Shown here one piece after another: positions 42,556-51,788 of a DNA stretch of 64,000 bases. Each line of letters begins with the position of its first letter. Position 1 is the first letter of the stretch. The notes under the pieces are model-generated. The model was not told where the DNA came from. It saw only the letters and a program-made list of their open reading frames with translations, and made no database searches. This stretch comes from Hyphomicrobiales bacterium (GTDB taxonomy: Bacteria > Pseudomonadota > Alphaproteobacteria > Rhizobiales > Rhizobiaceae), in NCBI GenBank assembly GCA_900470195.1, contig UEIJ01000027.1, positions 1 through 64,000 of the forward strand, read 5' to 3'. The position numbers were made by a program, and so were the translations under genes.

Positions 42556-45500
42556 ATGAGGGAAGGCATCGTCGTTGCAGGGGGGGAAGGCTACTCTACA
42601 GTACGTGGTATAAAGCAGCGGCTGACTGCTTCCGTTGCGTTAATTCTATTCACTATCGATCCAATTTCTGGTGCTTATGCCAATGATTGGATCGGACCGC
42701 CTGACGGCGACTTCTTTCTAAACGGCAATTGGAGTGATGGCGCCGGGCCGCAAGGCGGGACGTCGGTGTTTGCCTCTGGGTCCGCCACCGGAACGATTGA
42801 CTTGGCAAATCCCATCAATAGTTCGCTCGCGCGAATTATTGGAACCGGAGCCGGAAGCGATGCGTCCGTGGTCATTAATTTTCTGACGCAGGATTCAAAT
42901 CCCGGCTCAATCGACCTGGGCGCAGGAAGTGGCCCCTTCTTGCTGGGCTCCAATGGTGCAAATGGATCTCTGACTCTGGTCCTGGATGGACCCACTCATA
43001 TCGGCCTGTCCGCGGAGTCTTTTATTATTGGCCAGAATGCTGGCAGCGCGGGTGTCCTGAACCTGATCGGAACGGGAAAAGAAACCGGTGTTCCGCCCGA
43101 AGGGCCTCTTGAACTTGGCTATTCCTGCTATTCCTGCGCTCCGATGTTCAACTTTTCGAATGGAGCAATAGTAATCGGGTCCGAGGAAGGAACCGGCACG
43201 GTGAATGTTCAGGGGGCGTCTCTGGGCATTGGAGCTTATGGCCTGGCGATCGGCGACGGTGTTAGTAGCAATGGCACTCTCAATGTGCTTGCCGGGGGGA
43301 AGCTGGGTGATAATTATACAGGCGTCGGTGGCACCGTGGTCATTGGTAATAATGGAGGCGCGGGGCAACTGAACGTTGACGGGACCACTGCAACAAACAG
43401 AAATGAGGCGCCTATAGCCCTGCTGAACAGGGGATTTACCATCGGCAACGGCGCGGGCAGCGTGGGCTCAGCGAACATACTATCGCGGGGGAAGGTACAT
43501 AGCTTTATCAACTACAGCCTTGCAAACGATCCGTCCCTGACCCGTGAAGAACTGGATACCCGCGTTGGCGTCGATGGAGGCAGCGGTCGTATTTTCGTAT
43601 CTGGGGCAGGGTCGGTATGGTATCAGTCCGGCGTTGCCCAAAGCTATATTGGCGGAGCGGGTACTGTTGCAACAGATCCTGGGGTTTTGAGGGTTGGGCA
43701 AAGTGGTCGCGGGGAAGTGTCCATCGCCGATCAGGGGTTGGTGAGAATTGGTTCTGCCACCATTCTCGGGCAGGATCTTTACGAGGCCGATCGGTATCGC
43801 AACGTCTATGAGCTGCAAGATCACGTTTCCACGGGCACTCTCATTCTTGGTGCTGAAAGCTCCGGTACCGGCGTCTTGAGCATCGGCGGTGCACAGGGGC
43901 AGCCTGCAATGGCACCGGGGCGCCTGATGGCAAAGACGGTCGAGTTTGGAAATGGTTCTGGTCTCATTCGGTTCAACCACACCGATATGAATTATGTCTT
44001 CGACATATTTACCGATGATTTTTTTGGTATTTCCCACGGTGATGTAAACATCGCCCTTGTTGGAGCGGGAACTATTGAGGCTGCTGCAGGCCGTACTTTG
44101 TTGAACAATGACCATACCGAATTTACAGGAACCCTGCAGCCGAGCAGCGGCATTCTCCAAGTCAATGGGGATATTTCCACCGCCTCAGCGAATGTTCTGT
44201 CAGGCGGCGTGCTGGAGGGGGTCGGTATCGTAGGAGACACCAATAATGCTGGTGTAATTGCGCCCGGAAGAACGCCGACTGGAGCACAAGGCAGGTTGGA
44301 CTCAATTGGAACTCTGACCATTGCAGGAAACTATAATGGAGCAAACGGAATAGTTGCCATAGACGCCGTACTTGGCGACGACAGTTCGCTGACCGATATG
44401 CTGGTAATCAACGGCAACACGGCGGGTTCCGGTCGGGTAAAGGTGACAAATGTGGACGGCCCCGGTGCTCTTACAAATGAAGGCATCAAGATCATCGAGG
44501 TCGGCGGAAATTCATCGGCCTTATTTACCCTCTTGGGAGATTATACTTATGAGGGCCAGCAGGCCGTTGTTGGCGGAGCGTATGCCTACCGACTTTATCA
44601 GGGTGGTGTATCGACGCCGAGTGACGGTGGCTGGTATCTTCGCTCTGTCTTGAAGCCTATTGAACCTGAGCCTGGCCCCGGGGGGGAACCTGAGCCCGAG
44701 CCGGAACCTCTCTATCAGGCAGGTGTGCCGACCTATGAAGCCTATCCGCAGTTTCTGTTGGGGCTGAACGGCCTGCCGACATTGCAACAGCGTGTGGGCA
44801 ATCGTTACTGGAGCAATTCTGGCAACGTCATGTTGTCCGAGGGGGCAGACCCGGTCGGTTCGCCCTATGCTCCCCCCGAGGAAGCGGGCGTATCCATTGA
44901 GAATAATGGTATCTGGGGACGACTTGAAGGCGCTCATTCCAAATTTGAGCCTCGTTTCTCTCGGTCAGACACTGCTTATAGCTTCGACACCTTCCGTATG
45001 CAGGCCGGTATTGATGGCCTGTTTGCGGATAACGAAGACAGAAAGTTAATTGGAAGTCTGAGCGTGCATTATGTGCACGGCAAGGCTAAGACACGTTCTG
45101 TCCACGGCGATGGAGAGATATCGACTGATGGCTATGGGTTAGGAACGTCGTTGACGTGGTATGGCAACAATGGCTTTTATGTCGATGGCCAAGCCCAGGT
45201 GACCTGGTATGACAGCGATCTCAATTCCACTCTTGCCAATTTCGGATTGACTGATGGCAATGACGGATTTGGTTATGCGCTTTCACTGGAGAGCGGCAAG
45301 CGTATCGCACTAAGCGAAAATTGGTCAGCAACGCCGCAGGCCCAGTTGGTTTATTCTAACGTGGACTTTGATAGCTTCAGGGATGTTTTCGGTGCCAAGG
45401 TGATGTCTGATCGGGGTGACAGCCTGCAGGGCCGGATCGGCTTGAGCTTGGAGCGCCAAAACTCCTGGTACAATGCAAAGGGCCTCGTCAACCGGACCCA

Positions 45501-45741
45501 TTTCTATGGAACCGGCAACCTGTACTATGAGTTTCTGGACGGAACGAAGGTAGATGTCGCGGGCACGAGCTTTGCATCCGCAAATCAACGTCTGTGGGGT
45601 GGTGTCGGCTTTGGCGGCAGTTACAATTGGGACAATGACAAGTATTCGATCTACGGCGAGGGCTCGATTAACACCAGCCTGACTGAATTCGCTGATAGTT
45701 ATACCTATAAGGGTAATATAGGTCTTCGCGTGAAGTGGTAA
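42556..45741 (+). CDS. Type V autotransporter (AidA-like passenger, beta-barrel)
   Basis: 1061 residues. An extended signal peptide (about 1-43, ending SGAYAND) precedes a Gly/Asn-rich beta-helical passenger (about 44-690) with recurring units such as IGNNGGAGQLNVDG, IGNGAGSVGSANILSRG and GTLILGAESSGTGVLSIGG. A Pro/Glu linker (EPEPGPGGEPEPEPEP, about 700) leads to the C-terminal autotransporter barrel (about 790-1061), ending in aromatic LRVKW as the BAM signal. It resembles the Brucella OmaA/adhesin autotransporters. It is divergent from the SapC operon across an AT-rich 250-base region that holds both promoters. The likely role is surface adhesion. Confidence 0.88.
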   Translation: MREGIVVAGGEGYSTVRGIKQRLTASVALILFTIDPISGAYANDWIGPPDGDFFLNGNWSDGAGPQGGTSVFASGSATGTIDLANPINSSLARIIGTGAGSDASVVINFLTQDSNPGSIDLGAGSGPFLLGSNGANGSLTLVLDGPTHIGLSAESFIIGQNAGSAGVLNLIGTGKETGVPPEGPLELGYSCYSCAPMFNFSNGAIVIGSEEGTGTVNVQGASLGIGAYGLAIGDGVSSNGTLNVLAGGKLGDNYTGVGGTVVIGNNGGAGQLNVDGTTATNRNEAPIALLNRGFTIGNGAGSVGSANILSRGKVHSFINYSLANDPSLTREELDTRVGVDGGSGRIFVSGAGSVWYQSGVAQSYIGGAGTVATDPGVLRVGQSGRGEVSIADQGLVRIGSATILGQDLYEADRYRNVYELQDHVSTGTLILGAESSGTGVLSIGGAQGQPAMAPGRLMAKTVEFGNGSGLIRFNHTDMNYVFDIFTDDFFGISHGDVNIALVGAGTIEAAAGRTLLNNDHTEFTGTLQPSSGILQVNGDISTASANVLSGGVLEGVGIVGDTNNAGVIAPGRTPTGAQGRLDSIGTLTIAGNYNGANGIVAIDAVLGDDSSLTDMLVINGNTAGSGRVKVTNVDGPGALTNEGIKIIEVGGNSSALFTLLGDYTYEGQQAVVGGAYAYRLYQGGVSTPSDGGWYLRSVLKPIEPEPGPGGEPEPEPEPLYQAGVPTYEAYPQFLLGLNGLPTLQQRVGNRYWSNSGNVMLSEGADPVGSPYAPPEEAGVSIENNGIWGRLEGAHSKFEPRFSRSDTAYSFDTFRMQAGIDGLFADNEDRKLIGSLSVHYVHGKAKTRSVHGDGEISTDGYGLGTSLTWYGNNGFYVDGQAQVTWYDSDLNSTLANFGLTDGNDGFGYALSLESGKRIALSENWSATPQAQLVYSNVDFDSFRDVFGAKVMSDRGDSLQGRIGLSLERQNSWYNAKGLVNRTHFYGTGNLYYEFLDGTKVDVAGTSFASANQRLWGGVGFGGSYNWDNDKYSIYGEGSINTSLTEFADSYTYKGNIGLRVKW

Positions 45742-45967
45742 CAGGATAAAGTTAGAAACGTTCATCTTTGCATGTCAAAGGTGCTTAGACCGTTTTCCTA
45801 TCTGAATAAATCGGAATGGCGTTACAAATTTCTGTGGTATCGTTATCAGCAAGTCGAGGTCACACTTCTTGGTCGGGCACGACCGGGCGCGCAAGAGCAG
45901 ACTGGCTATGCAGTAGGGCAAAACTGTCCTGATCTTTTGGAAATGCACCAGTCCAGGTTCGACAAAA

Positions 45968-46053
45968 CAACTCGATCTTGATCCTGCACGGCTGGTTTTT
46001 ATCGACGAAACACGGACCGCAACAAATATGGCGTGTTCACACGGGCGCTGCCT
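45968..46053 (+). mobile_element. Degraded IS630-family transposase fragment
   Basis: Reading the plus strand from 45968 gives QLDLDPARLVFIDET followed by RTATNM, then HGRCL, which matches the catalytic core of IS630-type transposases (the aspartate of FIDE is a DDE residue). Similarity stops abruptly at both ends within the 457-base gap between the autotransporter and the lyase-like gene. No terminal repeats or TA duplication can be assigned. It is a remnant only, and the rest of the gap shows nothing I can name. Confidence 0.6.
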
Positions 46054-46198
46054 CCAGCCTTCTTTACCTGGAAGCTAAAAATGCTCTTGCATTCTGCGGA
46101 TGCAATTCAGCATGAAAGGGAAATATCTTATAAGTAGATTCGACTATTGAGATATGGCATGCGGTTGTTTCCAGAAAAGTATTTTATCGATATTTTTA

Positions 46199-47698
46199 TC
46201 ATACAACAGGCGGGAGGTGGTGCGCGATGAGATCCCGCACGGCCAAAACGAGCTGATTCAGTGGTTGATCATCATGATAAACTGGCACTACCTGCCTTAT
46301 CAGCGACTGGAGAGCGGCAGTTCCATTTGCTCGATCTTTTCCGGGTTGCATGTCATAAGCCTGCGCTGCGGCAAGCAATTCGATGGCAATGACAATCTCA
46401 AGATTGGCCAATATCGCAAGCGCCTTGTCGGCAGCGGGGGCCGCATGGGTCAGTATATCTTCCTGAAGCGCGGACGTGATACCTCCATCCAAACTGGCTG
46501 GAGCGGCGAGACGGCGGTTCTCCGCAACCAGAGAAGCAGCGGTATACTGAATAATCATGAAGCCTGACGACACGCCGCCCGGTTCCGCAAGGAAGGCCGG
46601 CAGGCCGCTGACCAACGGGTTAACAAGGCGATCTATTCGCCGCTCCGATATTGCTGCGAGTTCGGCGGCGGCCACCCCCAGATTATCCATTGCCAGTCCC
46701 AGTGCGGCTCCAACAGCATGAGCTTGAGAATGAACTTCTGGATGTTCCGGAGTACCGGCTACAACGGGGTTGTCAGTTACGCTTGCAAGCTCCCGGTCCA
46801 CTACGCGTCCCACTTCCTCGTGTACGTCATGGATGGCGCCATGAATCTGGGGGACTGCTCGCAGACTGAGCGGGTCCTGCGTGCGAGAGCCGGCCGAAGA
46901 AGCCAAAAGCTCACTGCCGTCAAGTAGCCGTCGCAATCTTTGGCTCGTTTTCTCGATGCCAGCCGATTTGCGCAGCGCGAGAGGCGCTGCAGCAAAGGGA
47001 TTATTCTGCGCGCCAAGCATCTCGTAGGTCAGTGCAGCAGCTGCATCCGCCCAACCAAGAAGTCGTTCCAATCGTGCAAGTGCCAAACTGGCCAAACCGG
47101 TCGCGCATGGCGTTCCATTAACCAGAATGAGCCCCTCCTTGGCTTCGAGTATAATTGGGTCTAACCCGACACAACGCATGGCTTCGTGCCCACTGATACT
47201 ACGACCGTCTACCTGAGCACTGCCTTCACCGATTAAAACCAAACCGATTGCGGCCGCGTGGGTAAGATAGCCAACCGATCCCTTTGACGGTATCTGTGGC
47301 AGAATATCCGCATTCAGCAGGGCTATGAGTGCGCTGAGCGTTTTCGTGCGTATGCCCGAATAACCATGTGCCACATTGGCAATCTGAGCAGCCATGATTG
47401 CTCGTGTCTCTTCTCGCCCAAGGATGGGGCCCACGCCGCATGAATGGCTGAGCAAAATATTCCGTGACAGTTGTTGTTGATCGTGACGATCAATCACCTC
47501 GTCGCAAAGCGCTCCGACCCCGGTATTAATTCCGTAGCCTCTTATTTCCTTTTCGATGATTGCGTCGACAATCGTCCGTGCGCGCTTCACCCTGAGCAAT
47601 GCCCCTTCCGACAACGCAAGGCTGTTGCCTGCGGCTATAGCTGCAACCTCACGCCATCCCAGCCCGGTATCCAGTCGTGTTATGCTATGGGCGTTCAT
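46199..47698 (-). CDS. Aromatic amino acid lyase superfamily protein lacking the MIO triad
   Basis: 499 residues aligning end to end with histidine/phenylalanine ammonia-lyases: GYGINTGVG, ILLSHSCGVG, LEAKEGLILVNGTPCATGLA, SVTDNPVVAGTPE, AAISERRIDRLVNPLVSGLP, EPGGVSSGFMIIQYTAASL. The segment that normally reads GSVGASGDLAPLAH is GSVGYLTHAAA (residues 140-150), so the Ala-Ser-Gly that cyclises into the MIO cofactor is gone. The DPYSLR tyrosine is Leu and the NFHG-type segment is replaced. It probably has a different activity or is non-catalytic. GAGGGGA precedes the ATG. Confidence 0.85.
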   Translation of the reverse strand: MNAHSITRLDTGLGWREVAAIAAGNSLALSEGALLRVKRARTIVDAIIEKEIRGYGINTGVGALCDEVIDRHDQQQLSRNILLSHSCGVGPILGREETRAIMAAQIANVAHGYSGIRTKTLSALIALLNADILPQIPSKGSVGYLTHAAAIGLVLIGEGSAQVDGRSISGHEAMRCVGLDPIILEAKEGLILVNGTPCATGLASLALARLERLLGWADAAAALTYEMLGAQNNPFAAAPLALRKSAGIEKTSQRLRRLLDGSELLASSAGSRTQDPLSLRAVPQIHGAIHDVHEEVGRVVDRELASVTDNPVVAGTPEHPEVHSQAHAVGAALGLAMDNLGVAAAELAAISERRIDRLVNPLVSGLPAFLAEPGGVSSGFMIIQYTAASLVAENRRLAAPASLDGGITSALQEDILTHAAPAADKALAILANLEIVIAIELLAAAQAYDMQPGKDRANGTAALQSLIRQVVPVYHDDQPLNQLVLAVRDLIAHHLPPVV

Positions 47699-48000
47699 CG
47701 GGCTATTCCCCTCATTGAATTGTCAGGTCTAACGCCGCATCAAAGAGACGGCTAAAGGCCTGCTTTTGTGTAACTATCTTCAAATTCTGTGCTGCGGCCA
47801 CTCAATGGATTTTCATCCTATGGCGCACGCCGGATTGGTCCAGAGATCGGTAAGTCAATCCCATTGAGCAGTTTGATTAGTGTCTCGTTCATTTGGTAGC
47901 ATGCTCGGGAAGAATGGCAATATTCATGCCATGATCTGACGAGTTTCACTCTCCCATTTTTGGCGCGACTTCCCATGGTGAGCCTCACCACGCTATGCCG

Positions 48001-48975
48001 TCATAGAATAGCTATTAGCGCCTCGGCTGCGTCTCCATCTATGATTAGGCCATTCACGATCCCACTTTTGAGCAGTGCTTTGGCTGCGGCGGCTTTTTCC
48101 TGTCCGGCGATGAGCAGGACCACTTGAACCTTCTTTAACTCGGCAAAGCTGAGAGCAATGGTACGCTGGTTCATCTCGTGCTCGACCTGCCGCCCATCCT
48201 TGTCAAAAAAGATACCGTTGGTGTCACCGATCGCGCCGGCGGCACGCAGGCTTTCGAGTTCCGATTTGCTCAGCATGTTCTGGCGACGCAGCAGCGAATC
48301 CTCTGTCAGTTCACCGGCGCTGACGAAGCAGACGGAGGCCGTGCGGGCGATCTCCATCGCACGAGCCACGGAGCGTTGCGAAATGAGAACTTTTCGGTCT
48401 TCTGCGGAATCGGCAATGAAAGGAACAGGCAGGAAGAATCCTTGCCCGCCTGTCCGTCGCGCCAGCATGTGCACGACTTCGAACGGATTGTAGGCTGAAT
48501 TTGCGGTCAGCGATCCCATGACGGAAATGAAGCGTGCCTGCGGTGCGCGTACACCTGCAAGTTGCAAAGTCATCTGTTCAATGGTTCGCCCCCAACCGGT
48601 GCCGATGGTCGCTTGCTCATTGTCGGCGAGAAAGTTCTTCAGATAAGTAGCGGCGGCGACACCAACGGCGCGGAAGGAAACCTGTTTGCGGATTTCCGAT
48701 GCTGTGTCTTCATCAGCGTGGAAGCCAAATGGTGGTGTGGAAATACAAAAATCCAGACCGTACCGACGCATCAATTCATTTTCTACCGGTAATGTCCCAG
48801 CGTTCTGATGATCGATGGAGATGCTTACCAGACCGCTTTCGCGAGCTTCGCCCAATATCTTGTTCACACGGGCTCGAGTTAGGCCAAGCCGGGTCGCAGT
48901 CGCCTCCTGGTTGAATCCGCCAACATAATAGAGCCATGCCACGCGCACCATAAGGCTGTCTTCGGATTCGTTCAT
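48001..48975 (-). CDS. SorC-family transcriptional regulator of a polyol locus
   Basis: A 324-residue regulator. The helix-turn-helix (about 8-50) has WLYYVGGFNQEATATRLGLT and RARVNKILGEARESG. The sugar-phosphate-binding domain includes ATIGTGWGRTIEQMTLQLAG and FFDKDGRQVEHEMNQRTIAL. It resembles the EryD class of erythritol regulators. The frame is open far upstream, but the ATG at 48975 gives the family start and has GAGGGACC in front. It is divergent from the damaged transporter/kinase locus and has a 13-bp-arm dyad in its promoter. Confidence 0.87.
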   Translation of the reverse strand: MNESEDSLMVRVAWLYYVGGFNQEATATRLGLTRARVNKILGEARESGLVSISIDHQNAGTLPVENELMRRYGLDFCISTPPFGFHADEDTASEIRKQVSFRAVGVAAATYLKNFLADNEQATIGTGWGRTIEQMTLQLAGVRAPQARFISVMGSLTANSAYNPFEVVHMLARRTGGQGFFLPVPFIADSAEDRKVLISQRSVARAMEIARTASVCFVSAGELTEDSLLRRQNMLSKSELESLRAAGAIGDTNGIFFDKDGRQVEHEMNQRTIALSFAELKKVQVVLLIAGQEKAAAAKALLKSGIVNGLIIDGDAAEALIAIL

Positions 48976-49001
48976 CGGTCCCTCGCTTCGATCGTACGCC
49001 A

Positions 49002-49038
49002 AAATTACAAATGTATTTTCGTTTGACATTTGTAATTT
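49002..49038. promoter_or_regulatory. Long operator dyad for the second SorC regulator
   Basis: AAATTACAAATGT (49002-49014) and ACATTTGTAATTT (49026-49038) are perfect 13-base inverted repeats with an 11-base centre. They lie 27-63 bases upstream of the SorC start and between it and the divergent sugar genes. The core ACAAATGT is shared with the operator word of the PTS block. Confidence 0.7.
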
Positions 49039-49311
49039 GACGACGCTTAATACCAATCGTTCCGGCGGACAAGAGCGCGAAAGAGCGGGCAGGTCAATCG
49101 GAATGGAACCTGAAGCAGAGGCGGCGGAATGGCGGTCCTGGAGGAGCAGGGACGAACATTCGCCGGTGCGCCGGGTGTGGAGGAATGGCGGAAGGGCGAT
49201 GACGCCTTTCGTGACGGCCACTGAACAGCTCGAACTGAACTGAATGTGTGCCGGGAAACAGCAATTCAAAGCTAGATGTGGAGCCAACCACATGGCTTTT
49301 GGGAGGAAAAA

Positions 49312-49545
49312 ATGGGTTCGGGACTTTTCAAGAAGACACTGGCTGTCGCAGCTCTGGCCATGCTCATGGGTACGGCAAGCGCGTCGGCCACCAACGTGGC
49401 CTGGGTGCATTCCAACGCTGCGGCGCAGTCCGAGCAGCGCGCAAAGGCAGGCTTTGACGCTTGGCTGAAGGAAACCAACAAGGATTGGAGCATAAGCGTG
49501 CTTGATAGCGGGGGCTCGGGCGAACGCACGGGCGCGGGTTTATGA
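49312..49545 (+). pseudogene. Truncated sugar ABC transporter binding protein (5' remnant)
   Basis: A strong GGGAGGAAAAA site and ATG start MGSGLFKKTLAVAALAMLMG, a signal peptide ending ASASA, followed by the first part of an RbsB-type binding protein (VAWVHSNAAAQSEQRAKAGF, ISVLDSGGSGE). At about 49515 the similarity ends, and the frame reads out of phase into a sugar kinase and stops at 49545. About 250 residues of binding protein and any transporter genes that followed are missing. This is the left side of a deletion junction. Confidence 0.75.
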
Positions 49546-50980
49546 CCTGTCCGGCACTTGCCTCGCAAGCGCGGCGGTTACCTATGAAACGAAGTTTTCC
49601 AGCGGCGCGCGTGCGGAGCAGAATCCGGAAGACTGGTGGTCCTGCTTTGTCCAGGCCGCGCGCAAGGCGATCGCGGAATCGGCTGTCGACCCGTTGGCAA
49701 TTGAAGCCATCACGCTGGCGACGACCAGTTGTACAGTCGTGGCTCTGGATGCGGACGGCAGGCCGTTGCGTCCTTCGATCATCTGGATGGATGTTCGTGC
49801 AAGTGCAGAGGCGGATGCGGTACTCGCCACTGCAGATCAGGCATTGCTGGCCAATGGCGGCGGGCGAGGGCCGGTTTCTGCGGAATGGATGATCCCGAAG
49901 GCACTGTGGATCGCGCGCAATGAGCCGGAAATCTTCGAGAAGGCAGATACAATCTGCGAGTATCAGGATTTTATGACCCTGCGCCTGACCGGTGAAAAGG
50001 CCGCGAGCCTCAACAACGTCTCGCTCCGCTGGCATTATTCGACGGATCGTGGCGGCTTTCCGGTCACGCTTCTGGAGAAACTGGGTCTTAGCGATCTGTT
50101 ACAGAAATGGCCATCCCGCGTGGTCGCGCCGGGTGAGGTCATCGGCGGCCTTTGCGCTTCCGCTGCTTCCGAACTCGGTCTTTCACAGAAGGTGAAGGTA
50201 GTGCAGGGGGGAGCAGATGCACTGATCGGCATGATCGGTCTCGGCGTTGCCAAACCGGGGCAGCTCGCGTTGATAACAGGCTCCTCTCACCTGCAATTTG
50301 GTGTTGCGGATAAGCCTTTGTACGCGCCGGGCATCTGGGGCAGCTATCCCGACATGGTTTATCCGGGGCGCTACATTATTGAAGGGGGGCAGACCTCCAC
50401 CGGATCGATCATTGCATGGCTCGGGCGTATGATGAACGGCACCATGGATATGGAAGCGTTGAACGCCAAGGCGGCTGCGCTGGAACCCGGTGCCGAGGGG
50501 CTTCTGGTGCAGGATCATTTTCAGGGTAATCGCACGCCCTATACGGATGCCTTGTCTCGGGGGGCAATCGTGGGACTGACGCTGGCGCATGAGCCGCATC
50601 ATATCTTCCGCGCCATTATGGAAGGTATCAGTTTTGGCACCCGCGCCATTCTCGATGCCATGGCCGAGGCCGGTTATCGTGGAGAGGAAATTACCGTCGG
50701 TGGTGGCGCCAGCGCATCGCCGCTCTGGTTGCAAATCCACGCCGACACGGCTGGGCTGCCGGTCTGCGTGCCGCAATCGCGCGATGCTCCTTCTGTCGGA
50801 GCCGCGGTTCTAGCCGCCCATGGAGCGGGCCATTTCGCAAGTATCGATGACGGCATTGCCGCGATGGTCAGGCCGGGCAAACGTATTGAGCCACGCCCGC
50901 GCGAAACGGCACTCTACAATGAAATCTACCAGCAGTACCGAGCGCTCTATCCGGCGCTGAAAGCCGTTCAGGCTGCCTGA
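49502..50980 (+). pseudogene. FGGY-family carbohydrate kinase missing its N-terminus
   Basis: The open frame (492 codons from a TTG that lies inside the fused binding-protein remnant) contains nearly all of an FGGY kinase: ARVYDLSGTCLASAAVTYET, SIIWMDVRASAEADAV, QGGADALIGMIGLGVAKPGQ, ITVGGGASASPLWLQIHADT. The first 12-15 residues, including the phosphate-binding D-x-G-T loop, are absent because the deletion joins here. There is no good ribosome site for this frame. The protein is likely inactive, though the downstream SDR genes may still be transcribed from the upstream promoter. Confidence 0.7.
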
Positions 50981-51002
50981 GGGGTTGTAGAGGGAGGGCG
51001 AA

Positions 51003-51773
51003 ATGCTCAAGGATTTTCAACTGGTTGGCAAGCGCGCTGTTATCACCGGCGGCGCCCGGGGTATTGGCCGCGCCATAGCGGAGCTTTTTATCGAAGCTGG
51101 CGCAACGGTCATCATTACCGACCGTGATGAAGCGGCGGGTATGAATACTGTGGCGGAACTCAACGCCCGCTGCCCTTCATCTGCAAGCATGTACATTCTG
51201 GATGTGACAGATCGCCATGCTGCGGAGCGAACAGCCGAAGCTATTGCTGCGGAGGTCGGCGTCCCCGATATTCTGGTCAACAATGCAGGCATCGTTCGGA
51301 ACGGCCCAGCGAGCGAAACGTCAGAAGCGGATTGGCGCGCCGTGATCGACGTCAATCTTAACGGCGTCTTTTATTGTGCTCAGGCTTTTGGCAAACGCAT
51401 GGCCGCTGTCGGGCGCGGCGCCATCGTCAATATCTCCTCCATGTGCGGCGAGATTGTCGTCTATCCGCAGCCGCAGATTGCCTATAACGCAGCCAAGGCG
51501 GGGGTGAACCTCATCACCAAGTCATTGGCCGTCGAGTGGGCAAAACAGGGTGTGCGGGTCAATGCCGTTGCGCCGGGTTACACCGCGACGGAATTGACGC
51601 TTGCCGGTCGCAGCAACGAGGAATGGTTTTCAACCTGGATGCGCATGACGCCACAGGGGCGGCTCGGAGAACCACGAGAGATCGCAAATGCCGTTCTTTT
51701 TCTGGCGTCCGATGCAGCAAGCTTCGTGACGGGAACTGTGCTTGCAGTGGACGGTGGTTACACCGCGCTTTGA
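51003..51773 (+). CDS. Short-chain dehydrogenase/reductase, polyol type (1)
   Basis: A 256-residue classical SDR with the NAD(P) motif VITGGARGIGRA, structural NNAG (ILVNNAGIVRNGPA), catalytic Ser in VNISSM and Tyr/Lys in AYNAAKAGVNL, and a C-terminal FVTGTVLAVDGGYTAL. AGAGGGAGGGCGAA precedes the ATG. The operon context (SorC regulator, FGGY kinase) suggests oxidation of a sugar alcohol to a ketose, such as an arabinitol- or tetritol-type substrate. Confidence 0.88.
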   Translation: MLKDFQLVGKRAVITGGARGIGRAIAELFIEAGATVIITDRDEAAGMNTVAELNARCPSSASMYILDVTDRHAAERTAEAIAAEVGVPDILVNNAGIVRNGPASETSEADWRAVIDVNLNGVFYCAQAFGKRMAAVGRGAIVNISSMCGEIVVYPQPQIAYNAAKAGVNLITKSLAVEWAKQGVRVNAVAPGYTATELTLAGRSNEEWFSTWMRMTPQGRLGEPREIANAVLFLASDAASFVTGTVLAVDGGYTAL

Positions 51774-51788
51774 TTTTGGGAGAATGAG

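Noticed and set aside
42907..43368. Autotransporter passenger repeats considered as a DNA tandem repeat
   Set aside because: The Gly/Asn-rich units are similar at the protein level only, and the DNA does not repeat with a fixed period.
45772..45981. 69-codon plus-strand frame after the autotransporter
   Set aside because: There is no ribosome site, and it runs into the IS630 remnant in another frame. It is probably chance reading of degraded DNA.
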